NCBI RefSeq assembly: GCF_004362865.1
Contig: NZ_SNYI01000002.1
Location: 372,001 to 436,000, forward strand
Reading direction: 5' to 3'
From: Zeaxanthinibacter enoshimensis
Lineage (GTDB): Bacteria; Bacteroidota; Bacteroidia; Flavobacteriales; Flavobacteriaceae
DNA length: 64,000 nt
This document shows, in pieces, positions 52,447-61,530 of the stretch; position 1 is the stretch's first letter; each line of letters starts with the position of its first letter. The translations under genes and the position numbers were made by a program. A model generated the notes under the pieces. That model was not told where the DNA came from and did not search any database. It saw nothing but the letters and a program-made list of their open reading frames with translations.

Positions 52447-53117
52447 TTCCAGAATTTTTTTAGATACCCGCCATTGACCAGGTATACCAACAAGAGTATG
52501 CTGAAGGTGATGGCAAACAAGACCATGGAATAATAATTTGCAGCTCCATAATTAAGCGCCTCCACCTGGTCGTAAATAGCAATAGAGGCCACCCTGGTTT
52601 CCCCGGGGATATTACCCCCTATCATAAGTACCACCCCGAATTCCCCAACGGTATGTGCAAACGAAAGGACTATCCCGGTGAGCAGGGAAGATTTAATATT
52701 GGGGAGCAGTATCTTCAGCAGGGTGGTGGTGCGCGATTTTCCAAGAAGGTAAGAGGCTTCCTTGAGTGATGGTGGGAGGGAAGCCAGGCCCGATTGTATA
52801 GGATGGACCATAAAAGGCAGACTGTAGATCATAGAAGCGACCACCAGGCCTGGGAAGGAGAAAATAAGTTGGATACCCAACCACTCGTCTAACCACTGCC
52901 CGAAGGAATTCGAAGGACTGAAGGCAAGCAAGAAATAGAATCCGAGCACTGTTGGTGGCAACACCAGGGGCATACTCACCAGGGTCTCTATTACGGGTTT
53001 TATCCGGGAGCGACTGGAGGACAGCCAGAACGCCAGGGGAACCGATACAAAGAACAACAGCACTGTTGTAACGGCAGCCAACTCGAACGTGATCTTTAAT
53101 GGGGTTCCCTCTAACAT
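52443..53117 (-). CDS. modB: Molybdate ABC transporter, permease
   Basis: Inner-membrane permease of the molybdate importer with about five to six hydrophobic segments. The binding-protein-dependent transport EAA-type loop is SLPPSLKEASYLLGKSRTTTLLKILLPNIKSSLLTG, which contacts ModC. The N-terminus (LEGTPLKITFELAAVTTVLLFFVSVPLAFWLSSSRSR) and length (224 aa) fit ModB. It overlaps mop by 7 bases and modC by 4, so translation is coupled. Confidence 0.93.
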   Translation of the reverse strand: MLEGTPLKITFELAAVTTVLLFFVSVPLAFWLSSSRSRIKPVIETLVSMPLVLPPTVLGFYFLLAFSPSNSFGQWLDEWLGIQLIFSFPGLVVASMIYSLPFMVHPIQSGLASLPPSLKEASYLLGKSRTTTLLKILLPNIKSSLLTGIVLSFAHTVGEFGVVLMIGGNIPGETRVASIAIYDQVEALNYGAANYYSMVLFAITFSILLLVYLVNGGYLKKFWK

Positions 53118-53512
53118 GGTGACAACATTATTTCATTTAATTTAATCATCGCCAGTACTTCTATACCTGGTTGCAGGGAAAGATCTGCTACCGCATTAGT
53201 ACTGATGATGGCCTCCAAAGTTCCTAAGTCGGATTCCAGGATAACACTGCATAACAGGTCACCCTGCTTAATGGCGCTGATCACCGCTAGAATCCTGTTC
53301 TGCAGACTGATCTCCCTGACCCCGGGTTTAGCGATAACTATTTCGGTTTCCTTGAAGAGTAGCTGTACTTTCGTTCCTGTCGCCAGGTAATCCGAGGTAT
53401 CCGGGGTGTCTATTATGATCGATTTAAGCAATATGCCTTTACAATCTACACTGACCAGTGATAAACTACCGCTGACCTGTATGCCCGATATCTGCCCTTC
53501 AATTCTATTCAT
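53111..53512 (-). CDS. TOBE/Mop-domain molybdate-binding protein
   Basis: A 133-residue protein made of two TOBE/Mop-like units (ISGIQVSGSLSLVSVDCKGILLKSI, then RILAVISAIKQGDLLCSVILESDLGTLEAIIS with the typical TNAVADLSLQPGIEVLAMIKLNEIML). Mop proteins bind molybdate or tungstate as oligomers and act in storage or homeostasis. There is no DNA-binding domain, so it is not ModE. It lies inside the mod operon, overlapping modA by 8 bases and modB by 7. Confidence 0.85.
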   Translation of the reverse strand: MNRIEGQISGIQVSGSLSLVSVDCKGILLKSIIIDTPDTSDYLATGTKVQLLFKETEIVIAKPGVREISLQNRILAVISAIKQGDLLCSVILESDLGTLEAIISTNAVADLSLQPGIEVLAMIKLNEIMLSPC

Positions 53513-54263
53513 CTACCGAATATCCAAATTTTTTCAATATTCGCCGGGCTTCAGGGGAAAAAAGGAATTCTGAGAATTGATTGGCTGCATCGGGCATGGC
53601 GGAATTCCTGATCCGGACCACACCCTGTTCTATGGGGGAATGCATCCGCGGATCAAGGTCTGTCCATTGCCCTTTGCCGGCAACATTAGCCGACAAGACC
53701 ACAGCTTTAGCCGTAATTCCTATCTCCGAAGCACCGGAGCGGATAAACTGGCTGGCCTGGGCCACACTTTCGCCATAGACCAGTTTGTGAGCGACCCGGT
53801 CGTACAACCCTGTTCCCCTCAGTACTTCTACCGCTGCTCTCCCGTAGGGGGCGGTCTGTGGAGTCGGGATGGCGATATGTTTTACAGCCTCATCCGTCAG
53901 ATCTTGAAGTTCAGGGCGGATCCCTTCACGATTGGTCCATAAGACAATGTTTCCATAGGCGTATATCCTTGGTTCCCCGGATATGAGCCCCAGTTCTTCC
54001 AGCTCCCGGGGGTACATCATATCGGCGGAAACCAGGATGTCATAAGGGGCGCCCTCCCTGATCTGTGCCGTTAATTTTCCGGAGGATCCTGTGATCATTT
54101 CGCATGCTGTACCGGTCTGCTCAGAAAAAGCAACCACCAGCTCTTCCATGGCATACTGCATATTGGCCGCGGTGGCGATCCTCAGCTTCTGTTCCGGTTG
54201 GCCACAGGCAGGAAATAGCAATAGTAATAAAAAGAAAATCGGGATTAATGGCCGGTGATGCAT
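53505..54263 (-). CDS. modA: Molybdate ABC transporter, substrate-binding protein
   Basis: Periplasmic molybdate- or tungstate-binding protein. The N-terminus is a signal peptide with a Cys (LLLLFPAC) that may be lipidated, as in other Bacteroidota. The core shows the ModA pattern LRIATAANMQYAMEELVVAFSEQTG, GSSGKLTAQIREGAPYDILVSADMMYPRELEE, TPQTAPYGRAAVEVL and GESVAQASQFIRSGASEIGITA, with Ser/Thr oxyanion ligands. It heads the mod operon, 47 bases after alkB, and may share its transcript. Confidence 0.93.
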   Translation of the reverse strand: MHHRPLIPIFFLLLLLFPACGQPEQKLRIATAANMQYAMEELVVAFSEQTGTACEMITGSSGKLTAQIREGAPYDILVSADMMYPRELEELGLISGEPRIYAYGNIVLWTNREGIRPELQDLTDEAVKHIAIPTPQTAPYGRAAVEVLRGTGLYDRVAHKLVYGESVAQASQFIRSGASEIGITAKAVVLSANVAGKGQWTDLDPRMHSPIEQGVVRIRNSAMPDAANQFSEFLFSPEARRILKKFGYSVDE

Positions 54264-54310
54264 AGTGCTAATTTATGGAAATCCGGCTAGTAATGGGAGA
54301 GTTTTGAAGA

Positions 54311-54910
54311 TCAGGCAATCGTTCGGAAGGTGAGGTTGATCCGGGGTTGTGATATCCGCTTACTGGGGGGTAAGCGGTGGACCCAGTGTTCCTGGGTTAC
54401 TCCCTTCATTATTAATAAGCTCCCCGGATCCAGGTAGAGAGATACGGTTTCTTTGGTATCCCTGTGTTTAAAAGCAAATTTCCGGACAGCGCCGAAACTC
54501 ATCGAGGCAATGGCTGCGCCTTTAAGCAACTCTTTTTCATTATCGCTGTGCCAGCCCATACCTTCTTCCCCATGATGGTACAAATTCAGCAGGCAGGAAT
54601 TGTAGCTTTCCCCGCTTTCAACTTCGGCAATATGCTTGAGTTCATTAAGCAGCGGGGTCCAGGGCAAGGCTTTCCTGGTCACCCGGGAATAGGTATACTC
54701 AAAAGGCCTGGTTCCGTACCATGCCACCTTTCGTTTGGTCGTGATGCGTTTTCCGAACATCAGCAATTCATCGTGTTCCCAGGCTATCTCCCCAAGCAGC
54801 CGTTCCATATAGCGCGTGGCGGTTTTCTGATCCATTACTGCTCCGTGGTAATGTACCAGCCCGTCAAACGGCAAAAGATTTTCAGAAGGGAGCAGTAGAT
54901 TTTCCATCAA
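54311..54910 (-). CDS. alkB: AlkB-family 2-oxoglutarate/Fe(II) dioxygenase
   Basis: DNA or RNA repair by oxidative removal of methyl groups from bases (1-methyladenine, 3-methylcytosine). The iron-binding facial triad begins with GWHSDNEKELLK (His and Asp); SLLIMKGVTQEHWVHRLP gives the third His, and PRINLTFRTI contains the Arg pair that binds 2-oxoglutarate. The N-terminus LLPSENLLPFDGLVHYHGAVM is of the AlkB/ALKBH2-3-like class. The length (199 aa) is usual. The start could be one codon downstream at 54907. It lies 10 bases after the ada-like gene, so the two form an alkylation-response operon. Confidence 0.93.
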   Translation of the reverse strand: MMENLLLPSENLLPFDGLVHYHGAVMDQKTATRYMERLLGEIAWEHDELLMFGKRITTKRKVAWYGTRPFEYTYSRVTRKALPWTPLLNELKHIAEVESGESYNSCLLNLYHHGEEGMGWHSDNEKELLKGAAIASMSFGAVRKFAFKHRDTKETVSLYLDPGSLLIMKGVTQEHWVHRLPPSKRISQPRINLTFRTIA

Positions 54911-54920
54911 CCAGGGTTGT

Positions 54921-55763
54921 TCAATTAGAAATTTTTGATGCTTCCCACCCCAGGATGGCCGATTTACGGTTTACTCCCCAGCGGTAGCCTCCTAAGGCTC
55001 CAGTGCTTTGTATGACCCGGTGGCAGGGGATAAGGAAACCGACCGGGTTACTGCCTATAGCAGACCCGACGGCCCTGGAAGCTTTGGGCATCTGGATTTC
55101 CGCAGCGACCTGGCTGTAAGTTCTTACTTCTCCTTCTGGGATACGAAGTAATGCCTGCCAGACCTTTAACTGGAAGGGGGTTCCTTTTAAATGTAAGGGC
55201 AGGGAGGTGGCAGTTTCCGGAGCACCCTGGAACTGGCTGATGGCCTCCTGGTGAATACTTTCTGCTTTTTGTTCCAACTGAGCTTTTGGAAATGATTTCC
55301 GCAACTGTTTCAGGGCTGACTCCTCGTATTCCGTGAATAGCACCTGGCAGATTCCTTTCCCTGTAGATGCGATTAAGACCTTCCCGAAAATTGTCTCGTA
55401 GAACTGGTAATGGATCTGTAGTGTGCTTCCCCCTTTCCGGTATTCTCCCGGGGTCATTCCCTCGATCTTTAGGAAGAGGTCGTGTAACCGCCCTGTACCT
55501 GAAAGTCCGGCCTGGTCAGCCGCGTCGAACAGGGTCATGTTCTTATCGCCCAGTAATTGTTTGGCGTATTCCAGGCTGAGAAATTGTGTGAACTTTTTCG
55601 GACTCACTCCTGCCCAGTTGGTAAATAGTCTTTGGAAATGAGCCGGGCTGAGGTTGACGACCTCTGCCACTTCATCCAGGCTTGGCTGCTTCCTGAAATT
55701 CTTCCTGATATAATCTATGGCTTTTTCAACTCGCTGGTAATCCAGCATTTCCTGTTTTTCCAT
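54921..55763 (-). CDS. ada: Ada-like regulator/methyltransferase: AraC helix-turn-helix plus O6-methylguanine transferase
   Basis: Two parts: residues about 1-110 form an AraC-type helix-turn-helix (KAIDYIRKNFRKQPSLDEVAEVVNLSPAHFQRLFTNWAGVSPKKF) and about 115-280 the O6-alkylguanine-DNA methyltransferase with the acceptor Cys in LIPCHRVI and GSAIGSNPVGF, MPKASRAVGSA before it. Unlike E. coli Ada it lacks the N-terminal zinc/phosphotriester-repair domain, so that sensing Cys is absent. It presumably activates its own operon with alkB on alkylation damage. A -7 element TATCTTTG lies at 55784-55791. Confidence 0.92.
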   Translation of the reverse strand: MEKQEMLDYQRVEKAIDYIRKNFRKQPSLDEVAEVVNLSPAHFQRLFTNWAGVSPKKFTQFLSLEYAKQLLGDKNMTLFDAADQAGLSGTGRLHDLFLKIEGMTPGEYRKGGSTLQIHYQFYETIFGKVLIASTGKGICQVLFTEYEESALKQLRKSFPKAQLEQKAESIHQEAISQFQGAPETATSLPLHLKGTPFQLKVWQALLRIPEGEVRTYSQVAAEIQMPKASRAVGSAIGSNPVGFLIPCHRVIQSTGALGGYRWGVNRKSAILGWEASKISN

Positions 55764-55783
55764 CCTGTGATCGCTTAGGCATA

Positions 55784-55791
55784 CAAAGATA
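55784..55791 (-). promoter_or_regulatory. -7 element of the ada-alkB operon
   Basis: CAAAGATA reads TATCTTTG on the minus strand, an exact TAnnTTTG, 21 bases before the ada-like start. Confidence 0.6.
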
Positions 55792-55896
55792 AAGCCCCGG
55801 CGCCATCAGAAAAAACCCGAATGATGCGGAATTTGTATGGGCGGTATCGTATTATGCCGGAATTAAGTAAAATGAAAATATGGTGTCAGGGTGGTC

Positions 55897-56415
55897 CTAG
55901 GACATACCCCCATTCAGTTCCTGGACCAATTGCCTGGCCTCGAGTTGTAGTTCAACCCGATCCATTACTATCCTGGACAGCTGGATGAGCATAGAAGATT
56001 CTTTGCCATTCAGCCTCCTGGGTTTTGCGTCTATGATCACAAAATTCCCCAGGCGGAATCTTTCCTTGGTGATCAGCGGCGCCCCGGCATAAAACTGAAG
56101 TCCGAGAGCCCCCGTTACCAGGGGATTGGTAAGGGTGCGGGGATCCTTACGCGCATTTTCAACTATATATATATCATCGGAAAGAATTGCAGAACTGCAT
56201 AAGCCCGGTGCTTTAGGAATTTCATCGATATCCAGGCCGTAAGCGGACTTAAACCAGATCCGGTCTGTGTCCACGAGTGAAATGATCGCTATAGGGACAT
56301 CAAATATCTTAACGGCAAGAGAGGTTATTTCGTCAAAACTTCCATCCTGGGGTGTGTCCAGGATTTGGTATTTCCGTAAGTTTTCAAGTCTCTTTTGTTC
56401 CAGTGTAGTTTCCAT
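55897..56415 (-). CDS. GAF-domain protein
   Basis: A 172-residue soluble protein that is almost entirely a GAF domain: RKYQILDTPQDGSFDEITSLAVKIFDVPIAIISLVDTDRIWFKSAYGLD, then LCSSAILSDDIYIVENARKDPRT and LQFYAGAPLI. No kinase, cyclase or HTH domain is attached, so it is a stand-alone sensor or small-molecule binding protein. The ligand is unknown; the Cys/Ser positions do not allow me to call a phytochrome chromophore site. I chose the ATG at 56415 (METTLEQ); an in-frame ATG at 56475 would add 20 residues. Confidence 0.82.
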   Translation of the reverse strand: METTLEQKRLENLRKYQILDTPQDGSFDEITSLAVKIFDVPIAIISLVDTDRIWFKSAYGLDIDEIPKAPGLCSSAILSDDIYIVENARKDPRTLTNPLVTGALGLQFYAGAPLITKERFRLGNFVIIDAKPRRLNGKESSMLIQLSRIVMDRVELQLEARQLVQELNGGMS

Positions 56416-56691
56416 ATTTAAATATACGTAAATAAGGAATTGTTTAGTTTTTTTCCTATCCGAAAATAAACGCAATTTCAGATCTATTTACTGAATGAAC
56501 CCATAATATGTTAAAATCAATGATTTATAGCATATGGCTAAGATGCAAGCCTTTAGCATAGTCTTGAACAAAACATGTGTTTTGTTTAATAACACCGTGC
56601 TAAAGTTTAGTTAAACCAATTTCTCAGGGAAGGTCATGGTGCAAAATTATGTGAAACCCGCCTGCCCAGGGCTGCATTGCATGCAAAAAAA

Positions 56692-56715
56692 AAGGTGGAC
56701 AAAGCTGTCCACCTT
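56692..56715 (-). terminator. Terminator after the M14 peptidase gene
   Basis: AAGGTGGACA and TGTCCACCTT form a ten-pair stem around AAGC, followed on the minus strand by a nine-T run. Confidence 0.88.
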
Positions 56716-56740
56716 AAATTTTATTTATTCTTTCCTGACC

Positions 56741-59194
56741 TTAGTTCACCATGAATAGTGCATTGGCAAAGAACAATTTCCCATTTTCCCAGAACCCCCT
56801 GAAAAGTGGGTTGTCTGCCAGGTAGATCACGTTCCCGCGTCCCTTTTCCTGTACTCCGAAGATCAGGGTATTCTCCCTGTTTTTCTGAGCCTGGCTACCG
56901 GCAAAGCCAGCGATCGGTTTAGTCTCGTCTTTCATGTAGACCACTGTGCCCCCGTCCAGGTATTCAAAGCGGTCATTACCCAGCTTCAGGGTATAGTAGG
57001 TGTCACCATAACCGTAAGCCAGGGGATGTGTTGGATCTACTTTGGTTTTGAATATGGCGCCTGTAATGGCGTTCTTAATATACTCCCTTTCACCTTCTCC
57101 ATAAGGTTTCACACTATTACCTGTACTGTCTCCTTCCATTTTTCTTGCCTTTACGGAAAATTCGGGCGTATCGCTTAGGGCACTTATCGCATTCCCCATG
57201 ACGATAAGGTTCCCGCCCTGGGATACCCAGGATGATAGTCGTTCCCTGAGTTTATCATCCAGGATTGATTTGTAGCCCCTGCCATCGGGAAGGACCAGTA
57301 CGTCGTATTCGTCAAGGTTAACCCTGTTCCAGTAGTCGGCATGGAGAACGGTCAGCGGGTATTCCAGCTGCTGCTCAAAGAAATGCCATATCTCTCCAAA
57401 GCGGAGGGTACTGGTTGGTTCCCCTCCCAATACGGCCACTTTAGGTGGAAGGATCAGCTCTACAGAAGAGGATCCGAAATCTTTTCCGGCATCTACGAAT
57501 CCTGTTGAGACAGCCACTAACTCTTTACTGAATTGCCTGGCGGTGTCCCCGAGTCGCTTTATGAAATCCGGCTGGTTAGCATTATCTGCCCTGGTGATGA
57601 TCAGGCTGCCGCGCTCATAGCTCTTTCCTTCCATTCTGAAAGGCTTCTGTGAGTATCGCACCTTGATTCCCTGTTGCAGCAAGGAAGCCAGGAAACGGGC
57701 GTCTTTCATGCTGTTCCAGTCTGATACGTAAGCATAGGTGGCTTTATCAAGAGAATTTCCGCTGGTATCCTGTTTCTTGTATGCTGCGGAAGACACTAAT
57801 CTTTCGGAGGCAACGGTCTCCAGTCCGTAGGCATAGGGCAAGGACCATGCTGTAATATCGTAAGTAAGCGAATCGCTGAGTTTTGCGTTGGGCTCAAAAA
57901 GTACTTTTACAAGGTTTCCTTTGGTCTGGTCCGTGGAGATAACCATGCTCGAAGCATCAGCCTTTGAACTGCCGTTCTTTTGCTGCCGGTAGTTGTAACC
58001 GCTGATATTGGTCCCGGTACCGGCCCCGTATTTTATCTGGTGTTGGTCCAGCAGATCGGCCAGCGCATCCAGCTGGTCACGATTCCCGGAAAGGACATAG
58101 CTGTTGTATTTATAACTCCTATCCTTGTAATATTTTACAAAAGACTCGTTCAGCAATCCTGCATTTTTCGAAGCTACTTCTACTGTAGATAATCCCGTGG
58201 TCAGGTGATGAGCGATTCGGTCCTGTAGCGTGAGCGTGTCTCCTTCCCGGGTAATTATACCGAGACCGGCCCTGCCGCTTCCTCCCTGTTCGTAGGTCAT
58301 CCCTATCGCCCCGTTGTAAGTAGGGTAGGTATCACCGTAACTGGGGTACAGGAGATCAAATACTTCCTTGGTGAAATAGAACCAGCCGTTGGCGTCAAAA
58401 TACCTGGCGTGATTCTTCCCGATGGTCTCCTGGAAATCCCGCTGAAAATCTGTGATCACCTCGTGGTAAGGTTCTGCAGCAGGGGCAAAATAATAAGGTT
58501 CGTTCACTCCTTGCTCGTGGAAATCCACATGGATATGCGGCAGCCACTGGTTGTACTTTTTCAGGCGCTGCTGGCTCTCAACCTGCGTCAGCCACGCCCA
58601 GTCACGGTTCAGGTCGAACATGTAATGGTTAGATCTGCCGCTCCACCATCCTTCGTGATGTTCCACGCTGTTGGGGTCAACCTGGTTTGGTCTGTTCCTG
58701 TATTGCTTGTACCAGTTCACATAGCGGTCCCTGCCGTCCGGATTGATTGCCGGATCCATGATCACAATGGTTTTGTCGAGGTATGAACTTTTGGAGGTCA
58801 GCAATTCGTAAATGGTCTGCATGGATGCCTCGGTACTTACACTTTCATTCCCGTGAACGTTATAACTCAGCCAGACGATCGCCTTTTCTGCATCGCTGTT
58901 TCCCTCGAGGCTCTTTAGGTGTTCCTCCCGGATCTGTTCCAGGTTCTTCATATTGGCAGCTGTAGATAAGTAGGCCAACAAAAGGGGTCTTCCTTCATAG
59001 GTGTGACCATAGGTTTGCAGTTGAACCTGTTCTGGCCTGGTGCTGGCTACATGCTGATAGTAATCCTCTACCCGGTAATGTGGTGTGAATTCTGTTCCCA
59101 GTTCATATCCTAAAAATTCTGAAGGCGATTTAAGCTCCTGTGAAAAAACCAGGATTACCCAGAAAAATGAAAAAGTAAGCAAGATCTGCTTCAT
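56741..59194 (-). CDS. M14-family zinc carboxypeptidase
   Basis: Secreted or envelope peptidase of 817 residues. A signal peptide (about 1-19, ending SFFWVILVFSQ) precedes the catalytic domain. Zinc ligands: His and Glu in LSYNVHGNESVSTEA (HxxE) and the second His in HIHVDFHEQGVNEPYYFAP; the catalytic Glu is likely in MTYEQGGSGRAG. The C-terminal half (about 400-817) contains ligand-binding-like beta/alpha domain segments and a glutamine-amidotransferase-like IAVLGG and LPDGRGYKSILD region of unassigned role. Substrate unknown; probably peptide scavenging. Its -7 element is TAGATTTG (59227-59234). Confidence 0.9.
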   Translation of the reverse strand: MKQILLTFSFFWVILVFSQELKSPSEFLGYELGTEFTPHYRVEDYYQHVASTRPEQVQLQTYGHTYEGRPLLLAYLSTAANMKNLEQIREEHLKSLEGNSDAEKAIVWLSYNVHGNESVSTEASMQTIYELLTSKSSYLDKTIVIMDPAINPDGRDRYVNWYKQYRNRPNQVDPNSVEHHEGWWSGRSNHYMFDLNRDWAWLTQVESQQRLKKYNQWLPHIHVDFHEQGVNEPYYFAPAAEPYHEVITDFQRDFQETIGKNHARYFDANGWFYFTKEVFDLLYPSYGDTYPTYNGAIGMTYEQGGSGRAGLGIITREGDTLTLQDRIAHHLTTGLSTVEVASKNAGLLNESFVKYYKDRSYKYNSYVLSGNRDQLDALADLLDQHQIKYGAGTGTNISGYNYRQQKNGSSKADASSMVISTDQTKGNLVKVLFEPNAKLSDSLTYDITAWSLPYAYGLETVASERLVSSAAYKKQDTSGNSLDKATYAYVSDWNSMKDARFLASLLQQGIKVRYSQKPFRMEGKSYERGSLIITRADNANQPDFIKRLGDTARQFSKELVAVSTGFVDAGKDFGSSSVELILPPKVAVLGGEPTSTLRFGEIWHFFEQQLEYPLTVLHADYWNRVNLDEYDVLVLPDGRGYKSILDDKLRERLSSWVSQGGNLIVMGNAISALSDTPEFSVKARKMEGDSTGNSVKPYGEGEREYIKNAITGAIFKTKVDPTHPLAYGYGDTYYTLKLGNDRFEYLDGGTVVYMKDETKPIAGFAGSQAQKNRENTLIFGVQEKGRGNVIYLADNPLFRGFWENGKLFFANALFMVN

Positions 59195-59226
59195 GTGTAT
59201 TGCTGGTTATTTGGTTAGATAAGCTC

Positions 59227-59234
59227 CAAATCTA
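59227..59234 (-). promoter_or_regulatory. -7 element of the M14 peptidase gene
   Basis: CAAATCTA reads TAGATTTG on the minus strand, an exact TAnnTTTG, 33 bases before the ATG. Confidence 0.6.
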
Positions 59235-59397
59235 AACAATATTGGTCAATTGCACCACAATATTAACTAAGCCAGTTACAGGGTAAAATGCAGTATTCAC
59301 TGGCCCCCGGTTATCTGGTGTATCTTCCTTTCTTAACGTATTTTTAGGAAATGAAAGTTTATGGTAACTTATATTTACCATCAATTAAGGCGCATTC

Positions 59398-60999
59398 ATG
59401 GAAGTAGACTGTATACCCTTCTCAAAGACCGGCTATTTTTCACAGCTTATAGTGGATTACCTGGATCAGAAGGACCATCTTAAACCTTTTTATAATTCGT
59501 TTCCTGAGCTTGCGTCTTTTGGCCCCCAGCTGGAACAGAAGAGTGAGTCTTTTACCCCGGAACAGCGCGATGTCCTGGTAAAAGCCCTGCGACAGCAGTA
59601 CGAAGGAATTAAGATAAGTCCGGCCACTGCCAGGCATATCACCATGCTGGAATCATCAAATACGTTCACTGTTGTCACAGGCCATCAATTGAACCTGTTT
59701 ACAGGACCACTTTATTTCCTCTATAAGATCATCTCAGTCATAAATCTTTGTAATGAGTTGAAAAACACCTATCCGGAACGGAATTTCGTCCCCGTGTACT
59801 GGATGGCTACCGAGGACCACGACTTTGACGAGATCAATTACTTCAATTTCAAAGGGAAGAAGATCCAATGGAACAAGGAGGCTTCAGGGGCCGTCGGCCG
59901 CCTGGATAACCAGGGGTTAGAAGCAGTATTCAATACATTCAAACAGGAACTGGGAGCAGGGGAAAATGCAGATCGGTTAAAAGAACTTTTCGATAAGGCT
60001 TATCTCGGGCACCCGGACCTCACCTCGGCAACCCGTTACCTGGTCAACGAGATTTTCGGGGATGAAGGATTGGTAATCCTGGATGGGGACGATGTGATGC
60101 TGAAAAAACAGTTTGTGCCTTACATTAAAAAAGACCTGGAACAGCAACTTGGGTTTAATGCCGTGAGCGAAACCATTCGCGGCCTGGAGGAATTCCCCGA
60201 GAGATACGGGATACAGGTAAATCCAAGGGAAGTAAATTATTTCTACCTGAAAGATGGTCTCAGGGAGCGCCTGGACCAGCAGGACCAGCAATTTTTTGTG
60301 GTCGATACTGGGATCACTTTCACGGCCGAAGCATTATGGAAGGAATTAGAAGAACATCCGGAACGATTTTCCCCAAATGTCATCACCCGGCCATTATACC
60401 AGGAAGTGGTATTGCCCAACCTCTGTTATATAGGAGGTGGGGGCGAACTGGCATACTGGTTGGAACTGAAATCATTTTTTGAACAGATGGAAGTTCCTTT
60501 TCCTATCCTGCAATTGCGGAATTCTGTGCTTCTGGTCAGTGAAAAACAGGCGGGTAAAGCGGACAGGCTTAATGTCCGGCTACCGGATCTTTTCCTGAAG
60601 CAAAGCAGCCTGATCAATAAGAAGATCCGGGAGATCTCTAATATAGATATCGACTTTGGCCCCCAGAAAGAACACCTTGTTAAACAATTTGCCGGCCTGT
60701 ACGAGCTTGCTGAAAAAACGGATAAGACCTTCCTGGGAGCCGTTAAGGCACAGGAGGTGAAACAACTTAAAGGCCTGGAAAAGCTGGAAAAGCGTTTGCT
60801 TAAGGCACAAAAACGGAAATTGAGTGACCATGTCTCGCGTTTGACCGGTTTACAAAATGAATTGTTTCCCAACCAGAGCTTACAGGAAAGACAAATGAAT
60901 TTTTCGGAATTATACCTGGAATTGGGTCCGGGCCTGATAGCGGAACTGAAAGAAAAACTTCAACCTATCCCGGGCGAATTCCTGATCTTAAGGTACTAG
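59398..60999 (+). CDS. bshC: Bacillithiol biosynthesis cysteine-adding enzyme
   Basis: Joins cysteine to glucosaminyl-malate to complete bacillithiol, the low-molecular-weight thiol that replaces glutathione in many Firmicutes and Bacteroidota. Family markers: VVTGHQLNLFTGPLYFLYKIISVI, FVPVYWMATEDHDFDEINYF, VITRPLYQEVVLPNLCYIGGGGELAYWLEL and LQLRNSVLLV, followed by a coiled-coil stretch (about residues 410-500). The length is 533 aa, as expected. TATATTTA (59370-59377) may be its -7 element. Thus the cell probably makes bacillithiol, giving the two exported DinB-family proteins a context, though bshA and bshB are not in the window. Confidence 0.94.
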   Translation: MEVDCIPFSKTGYFSQLIVDYLDQKDHLKPFYNSFPELASFGPQLEQKSESFTPEQRDVLVKALRQQYEGIKISPATARHITMLESSNTFTVVTGHQLNLFTGPLYFLYKIISVINLCNELKNTYPERNFVPVYWMATEDHDFDEINYFNFKGKKIQWNKEASGAVGRLDNQGLEAVFNTFKQELGAGENADRLKELFDKAYLGHPDLTSATRYLVNEIFGDEGLVILDGDDVMLKKQFVPYIKKDLEQQLGFNAVSETIRGLEEFPERYGIQVNPREVNYFYLKDGLRERLDQQDQQFFVVDTGITFTAEALWKELEEHPERFSPNVITRPLYQEVVLPNLCYIGGGGELAYWLELKSFFEQMEVPFPILQLRNSVLLVSEKQAGKADRLNVRLPDLFLKQSSLINKKIREISNIDIDFGPQKEHLVKQFAGLYELAEKTDKTFLGAVKAQEVKQLKGLEKLEKRLLKAQKRKLSDHVSRLTGLQNELFPNQSLQERQMNFSELYLELGPGLIAELKEKLQPIPGEFLILRY

Positions 61000-61530
61000 G
61001 AAGTCAGATACCCAATGACCTGCTTTTTTCTTCGAGAAGCGTATCCTGGTATGATGGGGGCTGCCAAGTTTCAGGTATTCAATCTTAAATGGCTCCAGGA
61101 TCACCATGCATAAAAAATTCTCAGAATCCAGGTATTCAACACTATCCTCTCCTGAGATCTCGCTTCCGGGTGCCAGGGCAGTGGTGTAATCTCTCTTGTT
61201 GTGGTCCTTCATGTTTTGCCAAAGTTCGGTGAGGGATGCTGTATCCTTTTTGATCACCGCCAGCCCCTCCACCTTAAGCTGTAATTTCTTTTCGGGATGG
61301 TACAAGAGTAAACTTACCTTAGGATTCTCTTTTATATGAATGATCTTCTTAGAACGGAAATCGGTGTAGAAGGTCATGTTCAGGTCCGGGTCAGTTTTCC
61401 TGAGCACAATTGTTCGCAAGCGGGCCATCATATCCAGCCCGACTGTACCAAATGTCCCGGTCCTGAATGGGTGCCCATCGTTCAAAGGGGCTGCTAATAA
61501 TTCTTCTTTCAGCTCTTTAAAATGATCCAT
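60988..61530 (-). CDS. Flavin-binding pyridoxamine 5'-phosphate oxidase family protein
   Basis: Split-barrel protein of the PNPOx superfamily (the Alr4036-like group), 180 residues. Landmarks are TVGLDMMARLRTIVLRKTD, NMTFYTDFRSKKIIHIKENPKVSLLLYHPEKKLQLKVEG and the C-terminal EYLKLGSPHHTRIRFSKKKAGHWVSDFLVP, where the conserved RIRF/W element closes the flavin site. It is not expected to be true PdxH because several PLP-site residues of that enzyme are not recognisable. It converges on bshC with a 12-base overlap. Confidence 0.82.
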   Translation of the reverse strand: MDHFKELKEELLAAPLNDGHPFRTGTFGTVGLDMMARLRTIVLRKTDPDLNMTFYTDFRSKKIIHIKENPKVSLLLYHPEKKLQLKVEGLAVIKKDTASLTELWQNMKDHNKRDYTTALAPGSEISGEDSVEYLDSENFLCMVILEPFKIEYLKLGSPHHTRIRFSKKKAGHWVSDFLVP

